Of a stretch of 11,314 bases of DNA, positions 8,614 to 11,314 are shown one piece after another. The DNA lies in assembly GCA_002305235.1 (NCBI GenBank), contig DBQL01000080.1, positions 41,870 to 53,183 on the forward strand. The letters run 5' to 3'. The stretch's first letter is position 1, and each line of letters opens with the position of its first letter. The DNA is from Prevotella sp. UBA1395. Lineage in GTDB: Bacteria > Bacteroidota > Bacteroidia > Bacteroidales > Bacteroidaceae. The translations under genes and the position numbers were made by a program. The notes beneath the pieces were generated by a model. It saw nothing but the letters and a program-made list of their open reading frames with translations. It searched no databases and was not told the origin of the DNA.

Positions 8614-8629
8614 GGCCGGTTTACCGGCC
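8614..8629. repeat. GC-rich hairpin GGCCGG-TTTA-CCGGCC
   Basis: A perfect 6-bp GC stem with a 4-nt loop in the gap upstream of the minus-strand gene at 8478. No T tract follows directly on either strand, so it is not a standard terminator. It may be part of a structured leader. Confidence 0.5.
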
Positions 8630-8665
8630 AAGAGGGGCCTTCGGCACAGTCTGCTTACAGTTCAC

Positions 8666-8701
8666 CGGCATGCCCCCACTTGGATCATGACTCGCATGCC
8701 G
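8666..8701. repeat. 8-bp inverted repeat CGGCATGC / GCATGCCG
   Basis: Arms at 8666-8673 and 8694-8701 are perfectly complementary across a 20-nt loop, and each arm contains the palindrome GCATGC. It sits at the edge where composition turns AT-rich. Function unknown; possible leader structure or protein-binding site. Confidence 0.45.
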
Positions 8702-8863
8702 AGCCAATTCCACTTGTTATTTCAAAAATAGGTATAATTTGAATCAAACATCATAATTTTGCACATCTTTATTTTTTTTTCTATTTATAACAATACTCCG
8801 TTAAATAATTAGTTAACTATCTCATTATCAATGGAATATATTAACAATACTTAGTGTGTAAAA

Positions 8864-8895
8864 TTTGGCTAAGTGACTGATTTTCAGTAACTTTA
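8864..8895 (+). promoter_or_regulatory. Candidate promoter P1 (TTTG-N20-TAACTTTA)
   Basis: TTTG at 8864-8867 is followed after exactly 20 nt by TAACTTTA at 8888-8895, one base off the Bacteroidota -7 consensus TAnnTTTG. The same layout, with the same 10-bp lead-in TAAAATTTGG, recurs at 9026-9057. Transcription would start near 8902, shortly before a 19-codon ORF, and could continue into arsR. Confidence 0.5.
8871..8893. repeat. Imperfect palindrome overlapping promoter P1
   Basis: Arms AAGTGACTGA (8871-8880) and TCAGTAACTT (8884-8893) pair over 10 positions with one mismatch and a 3-nt loop. The dyad lies between the -33 and -7 boxes of P1 and overlaps the -7 box, a usual place for a repressor site. 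It could also be a remnant of a mobile-element end. Its sequence differs from the arsR operator candidate. Confidence 0.5.
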
Positions 8896-8918
8896 TGTTC
8901 TCTATGCATAAGTTAAAC

Positions 8919-8978
8919 ATGGAAATATCAGGAGCACTTAACCAATATATGAATATCTGCAGAGAGCTATATCCTTAG
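8919..8978 (+). CDS. Possible 19-residue leader peptide or vestigial gene start
   Basis: ATG at 8919 opens a 19-codon frame, MEISGALNQYMNICRELYP, ending in TAG at 8976-8978. It begins ~17 nt after the predicted P1 start, about the same spacing as arsR has from P2. It could be a short leader peptide, the stub of a gene truncated when this region formed, or chance. No family is recognised. Confidence 0.25.
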   Translation: MEISGALNQYMNICRELYP

Positions 8979-9025
8979 GTGTAATGTTATAAAATATAAA
9001 AAGAATGTTGTTTTTCAATTTAAAA

Positions 9026-9057
9026 TTTGGTTGAATCGAATATTGTTTGTACTTTTA
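9026..9057 (+). promoter_or_regulatory. Candidate promoter P2 of the ars operon (TTTG-N20-TACTTTTA)
   Basis: TTTG at 9026-9029 and TACTTTTA at 9050-9057 (one mismatch to TAnnTTTG) are 20 nt apart, the expected Bacteroidota -33/-7 spacing. A start near 9064 would give a leader of only ~16 nt before the arsR ATG at 9080. The -7 box lies inside the dyad operator candidate. Confidence 0.6.
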
Positions 9058-9065
9058 CGAACAAT
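9042..9065. promoter_or_regulatory. Candidate ArsR operator (dyad)
   Basis: ATTGTTTGTA (9042-9051) and TACGAACAAT (9056-9065) form a dyad with one mismatch around the 4-nt spacer CTTT. The symmetry extends outward as GAAT (9038-9041) against ATTC (9067-9070) with one inserted base. It covers the -7 box and likely transcription start of P2 and ends 14 bp before the arsR ATG. This fits autorepression by the ArsR dimer, relieved when arsenic or antimony binds. Confidence 0.65.
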
Positions 9066-9079
9066 AATTCAACACAAAG

Positions 9080-9406
9080 ATGGAGAACGATAAAAAATAT
9101 ACTGCAAGACAAGAGCAATTAGCACGCTTTGCCAAAGCTTTAGGTCATCCTGCCAGAATTTCTATCATGCAATTCTTGGCTAAACAAGAGAGTTGTTACT
9201 TTGGTGACATCCACGAAGAACTCCCGATTGCCAAAGCTACTGTTTCTCAGCATCTTAAAGAACTAAAGAATGCTGGATTAATACAAGGCGAGATTGAAAC
9301 TCCAAAGGTCAAGTATTGTATCAATAAGGCTAATTGGGAACTTGCTCAAAACCTCTTCAGTGAGTTTATGGGGCAATGTATTTGCAAAAAGAAGAATTGC
9401 TGTTAA
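9080..9406 (+). CDS. arsR: ArsR/SmtB-family metalloid-responsive repressor
   Basis: A 108-residue winged helix-turn-helix protein, normal length for the family. Residues ~13-36 contain the [17 protein letters not shown] helix region, ~41-49 FGDIHEEL, ~51-62 the recognition helix [12 protein letters not shown], and ~63-82 the beta wing ([17 protein letters not shown]). The classical ELCVCDL sensor in the alpha-3 region is reduced to a single Cys39 (ESCYFGD). Cysteines instead cluster at the C-terminus: Cys100, Cys102, Cys107 and Cys108 (CICKKKNCC), with Cys80 in the wing. The inducer site therefore probably involves C-terminal thiols; As(III), Sb(III) or trivalent organoarsenicals are the likely ligands given the downstream genes. 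It is first gene of the operon, behind P2 and the dyad operator, so probably autoregulated. Bases are clearly more AT-rich than in the genes to the left. Confidence 0.92.
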   Translation: MENDKKYTARQEQLARFAKALGHPARISIMQFLAKQESCYFGDIHEELPIAKATVSQHLKELKNAGLIQGEIETPKVKYCINKANWELAQNLFSEFMGQCICKKKNCC

Positions 9407-9421
9407 TGCATTCTTTTTTTT
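9392..9421 (+). terminator. Possible weak terminator or attenuator after arsR
   Basis: AAGAAT(T)GC at 9392-9400 pairs with GCATTCTT at 9408-9415 (8 bp with one bulged T, 7-nt loop spanning the stop codon) and is followed by a run of Ts to 9421. The stem is AT-rich and weak. It may reduce transcription from arsR into the downstream genes, separating regulator and effector levels, rather than end the operon. Confidence 0.4.
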
Positions 9422-9440
9422 ATTCATTCAATGGCCGTTA

Positions 9441-9450
9441 TTTTACGAAC
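9441..9450 (+). promoter_or_regulatory. Second copy of one operator half-site
   Basis: TTTTACGAAC here repeats exactly the bases 9053-9062 of the right operator half in front of arsR. No matching left half is seen, so there is no full dyad. It lies 47 bp before the start of the CSSC thioredoxin gene and could be an auxiliary ArsR contact or coincidence. Confidence 0.3.
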
Positions 9451-9496
9451 TACGATTATATGATAGTATTAACATCAAATTATAAATAATAAAATT

Positions 9497-9733
9497 ATGG
9501 AAATTAAAATTTTAGGAACAGGTTGCAGTAGTTGCAAGGCACTATATGCATCAGTAGAGAAAGTTGTAAAGGAAATGAATCTTGACGCTACACTAGTAAA
9601 AGAAGAAGATCTTGAGAAAATCATGTCTTATAATGTCATGTCACTTCCTGCACTTGTCATCGACGAGAAAGTTGTTGCAAAGGGAAGAATTTCTGAGAGT
9701 GAAATAAAGAATCTTTTAAACGGTAATAAATAA
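9497..9733 (+). CDS. Small cytoplasmic thioredoxin-fold redox protein (CSSC)
   Basis: A 78-residue protein without signal peptide. The N-terminal beta strand MEIKILGTG leads straight into the redox motif Cys10-Ser-Ser-Cys13, followed by a helix, and the cis-proline segment SLPALVI with Pro51. Size and layout match the TM0996/MTH895-type 'small redox-active disulfide protein 2' family, glutaredoxin-like proteins often found beside permeases with CSCS motifs, as here. Inferred role: cytoplasmic thiol donor for the ArsG-like membrane protein or for the permease, or a reductant/carrier for arsenic species. It is separated from arsR by 90 AT-rich bases and from the next gene by 7 bp, which argues for co-transcription with the downstream genes. 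No Shine-Dalgarno sequence; the leader is A/T-only just before ATG. Confidence 0.88.
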   Translation: MEIKILGTGCSSCKALYASVEKVVKEMNLDATLVKEEDLEKIMSYNVMSLPALVIDEKVVAKGRISESEIKNLLNGNK

Positions 9734-9740
9734 AGCAAGT

Positions 9741-10163
9741 ATGAAGCGTATCGTATTAATTTCTCTATTGGCTCTGATTTGTTTTTCAGGTGCTTATGCT
9801 ATTAGTAAGAAAGTTGTAAAGAAGGGTAAAACTACTGTAGAAGTAATGTATTTCCACAGCAAACAGCGCTGCCCTACTTGCATTGCCATTGGCAATAACA
9901 CACAAGAAGTTATCAACAAAGACTTTGCTGCCCAAGTAAAGAGTGGCGCTTTGAAGTTTAAAGAGATTGACATTTCTACTCCTGAAGGTGAAAAAGTTGC
10001 TGATAAATATCATGTCACATGGTCGTCTTTGTTTGTCAACAAGTGGCAAAACGGTAAAGAAGTTCGCAATGATATGACTCGTTTCGGCTTTGAGAATGCA
10101 CGCACGAATACTGCTGCTTTTAAGGCTGGACTCAAAAACAAGATCAACCAACTATTAAAATAG
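9741..10163 (+). CDS. arsF: ArsF-family exported thioredoxin-fold protein (CPTC)
   Basis: 140 residues. Signal peptide 1-20 (MKR, hydrophobic core, AYA|IS). Cys14 is not in a proper lipobox, so the product is expected to be a soluble or loosely bound periplasmic protein. The mature part begins with VEVMYFHSKQRCPTCIAIG, carrying the redox pair Cys44-Pro-Thr-Cys47 of a thioredoxin fold, then FKEIDIS and a WSSLFVN strand that stands where the cis-Pro loop normally is but lacks the proline. It matches proteins annotated in gut Bacteroidota as the ArsF family and linked in ars operons to nitro-aromatic arsenical reduction; that link comes from family naming and the activity here is inferred. The gene follows the CSSC protein by 7 bp and precedes arsG by 9 bp. 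Alternatively it may simply be a periplasmic thiol-disulfide protein serving the CcdA-like partner. Confidence 0.82.
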   Translation: MKRIVLISLLALICFSGAYAISKKVVKKGKTTVEVMYFHSKQRCPTCIAIGNNTQEVINKDFAAQVKSGALKFKEIDISTPEGEKVADKYHVTWSSLFVNKWQNGKEVRNDMTRFGFENARTNTAAFKAGLKNKINQLLK

Positions 10164-10172
10164 TTGTAAACA

Positions 10173-10883
10173 ATGATGGACTTTTTGCAACAAATTTTGG
10201 ACAATAGCAGTATCCCGGTCGTTACTGCTTTTGTTCTTGGTCTTCTCACAGCTATCAGCCCATGTCCTTTAGCTACCAACATCACAGCAGTAGGCTTTAT
10301 CGGCCGTGATATAGAGAGCAAACGCCGTCTTTTCTGGAATGGAATTCTTTACACTGTTGGGCGTATCATAGCCTATTCTGTGCTGGGTGCCATATTAATA
10401 TATATCCTCAGAGGTGGTGCCGACATGTTCTCTATTCAAAAGGGAGTAAGCAAATGGGGCGAACTACTCATAGCTCCAGCCATGATTCTCATAGGATTGT
10501 TTATGCTGTTTGGTGATAAATTACGTCTTCCTAAGTTTGGATTCTCTGGAAACATTAAGTCAGATAAATTGAAAGGCGTATGGGGAAGTCTACTTCTGGG
10601 CATGCTTTTCGCAATGGCCTTTTGTCCGACGAGTGGTTTACTTTACTTTGGAATGCTGATACCTATGTCGGCGCAAGCTACGGGTGGATATTTGTTACCC
10701 ATTGTCTTTGCTTTTGCTACCGGACTTCCTGTGATACTTGTTGCTTGGCTGCTAGCATATAGCATGGCAGGAGTTGGCAAGTTTTACAACAGAATGAAGA
10801 TATTCCAGAAATGGTTTAATCTTGTTGTGGCAGTATTGTTCATTATCGTTGGACTTTATTATGCCTATATGTTTTATCTATAG
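10173..10883 (+). CDS. arsG: ArsG-family, CcdA/DsbD-like six-helix membrane protein
   Basis: 236 residues with six predicted transmembrane segments at roughly 15-37, 62-82, 96-114, 136-158, 170-196 and 217-235. Two signature motifs are seen: SPCPLATN in helix 1 (Cys31) and FCPTSG in helix 4 (Cys151). These are the paired intramembrane cysteines of the CcdA/DsbD transporter fold, which passes reducing equivalents from cytoplasmic thioredoxin to periplasmic partners. In gut Bacteroidota ars operons such proteins are annotated as ArsG, an aromatic aminobenzyl-arsenical efflux permease. From sequence alone, electron transfer to the preceding CPTC protein is at least as well supported as efflux. 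ATG codons at 10173 and 10176 are both possible starts. The gene is 9 bp after arsF and 18 bp before the permease. Confidence 0.85.
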   Translation: MMDFLQQILDNSSIPVVTAFVLGLLTAISPCPLATNITAVGFIGRDIESKRRLFWNGILYTVGRIIAYSVLGAILIYILRGGADMFSIQKGVSKWGELLIAPAMILIGLFMLFGDKLRLPKFGFSGNIKSDKLKGVWGSLLLGMLFAMAFCPTSGLLYFGMLIPMSAQATGGYLLPIVFAFATGLPVILVAWLLAYSMAGVGKFYNRMKIFQKWFNLVVAVLFIIVGLYYAYMFYL

Positions 10884-10901
10884 ATTAATTTAGTATCAGT
10901 T

Positions 10902-11314
10902 ATGTTACAAAGATTTGCTGATTGGATAGCATATACATTGCTTGGACTTGATGCACATTCACGTGTGGGTTCAGCTGTTGATTTCTTTTTTTATGATACA
11001 ACAAAGATTCTTATTCTTCTGTTTATCATCAGTGCCATCATGGGAGTTGTCAACGCATACTTCCCTATTGACAGATTGCGAAGATATCTCACCACTCATA
11101 AACTATTTGGATTGCAATATTTCTTTGCATCACTCTTTGGCGCTATAACGCCATTCTGTTCATGTTCGTCTATTCCTTTGTTCATTGGCTTTGTTAAGGG
11201 AGGCATTCCACTTGGTGTTACCTTTGCCTTTCTCATCACATCTCCATTAGTCAACGAAGTAGCTGTAGCCATGTTCTTAGGAACGTTCGGCTTGAAAATC
11301 ACGATAATATATGT
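10902..11314 (+). CDS. ArsP-type permease (DUF318 family), 3'-truncated by window edge
   Basis: ATG at 10902 opens a frame that stays open for 137 codons to the right edge. Hydrophobic segments lie at ~35-54, ~70-82, ~89-98, ~104-130. The central motif TPFCSCSSIPLF (Cys86, Cys88) followed by KGGIPLGVTFAFLITSPLVNE is characteristic of the PF03773 permease family. Its ArsP members export trivalent organoarsenicals, with conserved cysteines binding the substrate; others have no proven substrate. The context (ArsR-type regulator, ArsF/ArsG-like genes, CSSC protein) supports a metalloid or organoarsenical role. Full-length members have roughly 300-350 residues, so more than half is missing here. 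Gap to arsG is 18 bp, consistent with one operon. Confidence 0.85.
   Translation, partial: MLQRFADWIAYTLLGLDAHSRVGSAVDFFFYDTTKILILLFIISAIMGVVNAYFPIDRLRRYLTTHKLFGLQYFFASLFGAITPFCSCSSIPLFIGFVKGGIPLGVTFAFLITSPLVNEVAVAMFLGTFGLKITIIY

Larger units (their letters stand above)
8479..9079. other. Divergent intergenic region (601 bp) with a composition boundary
   Basis: No protein gene of normal size is supported. From 8479 to ~8700 the composition matches the genes on the left and holds two GC-rich hairpins (8614-8629, 8666-8701). If the minus-strand gene starts far upstream (a TATTTTTG box occurs on the minus strand at 8730-8723), these hairpins would lie in its leader. From ~8705 onward the sequence is strongly AT-rich, like the ars genes on the right. 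This part holds a weak dyad GTTAA/TTAAC (8800-8817), promoter candidate P1, a palindrome, a 19-codon ORF, promoter candidate P2 and the operator. Confidence 0.65.

Noticed and set aside
8466..8742. Two overlapping plus-strand open frames of ~70 codons
   Set aside because: Low-complexity starts, no family resemblance, overlapping each other and GC-rich hairpins; not supported as genes.
8800..8817. GTTAA/TTAAC dyad as a regulatory site
   Set aside because: Short arms made of A/T-rich bases in an A/T-rich region; expected by chance.
10010..10321. Minus-strand open frames across arsF and arsG
   Set aside because: Antisense to genes with clear CXXC and transmembrane motifs and tight operon spacing.
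1..11314. CRISPR arrays, tRNA or rRNA genes, complete IS elements
   Set aside because: No regularly spaced repeats, cloverleaf-like segments, rRNA signatures or transposase frames were seen on either strand.

Overview
The window looks like a chromosomal segment of a Bacteroidota bacterium, most likely Prevotellaceae. The pointers are a GH51 arabinofuranosidase of the Bacteroides/Prevotella type, a large secreted repeat protein ending in a type IX secretion (T9SS)-like sorting tail, an MG2/plug-type surface protein of a kind widespread in this phylum, AT-rich leaders without strong Shine-Dalgarno sequences, and promoters of the Bacteroidota TTTG / TAnnTTTG form. The species is inferred from protein style only.

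Layout. Positions 1-8478 hold minus-strand genes of moderate GC. Reading along the minus strand these are: an ~880-residue secreted/envelope protein (8478 to 5834) interrupted by a one-base frameshift near 7477; a 479-bp gap with an 11-bp tandem repeat and an AT-rich promoter region; a 1189-residue exported protein (5354-1785) with three diverged copies of a ~185-residue beta-rich module separated by helical linkers; a perfect 11-bp terminator hairpin (1726-1754); and a GH51 alpha-L-arabinofuranosidase (start 1687) whose C-terminus runs off the left edge.

Positions 8479-9079 are a divergent intergenic region. Its left part (to ~8700) has GC-rich hairpins. Its right part turns sharply AT-rich and holds two promoters of identical layout, the first followed by a possible 19-codon ORF and the second overlapped by a dyad operator candidate.

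Positions 9080-11314 are a tightly packed, AT-rich plus-strand operon: ArsR-family repressor, small cytoplasmic CSSC thioredoxin-fold protein, exported CPTC thioredoxin-fold protein (ArsF family), six-helix CcdA/DsbD-like membrane protein (ArsG family), and the start of an ArsP-type permease with a CSCS motif, cut by the right edge. The set resembles the arsenic/organoarsenical resistance operons of gut Bacteroidota. The three thiol proteins could form a relay from cytoplasm across the membrane to the periplasm, with the permease removing the toxic compound. The base-composition change between the two halves suggests the ars block was acquired separately from the polysaccharide/surface genes to its left.
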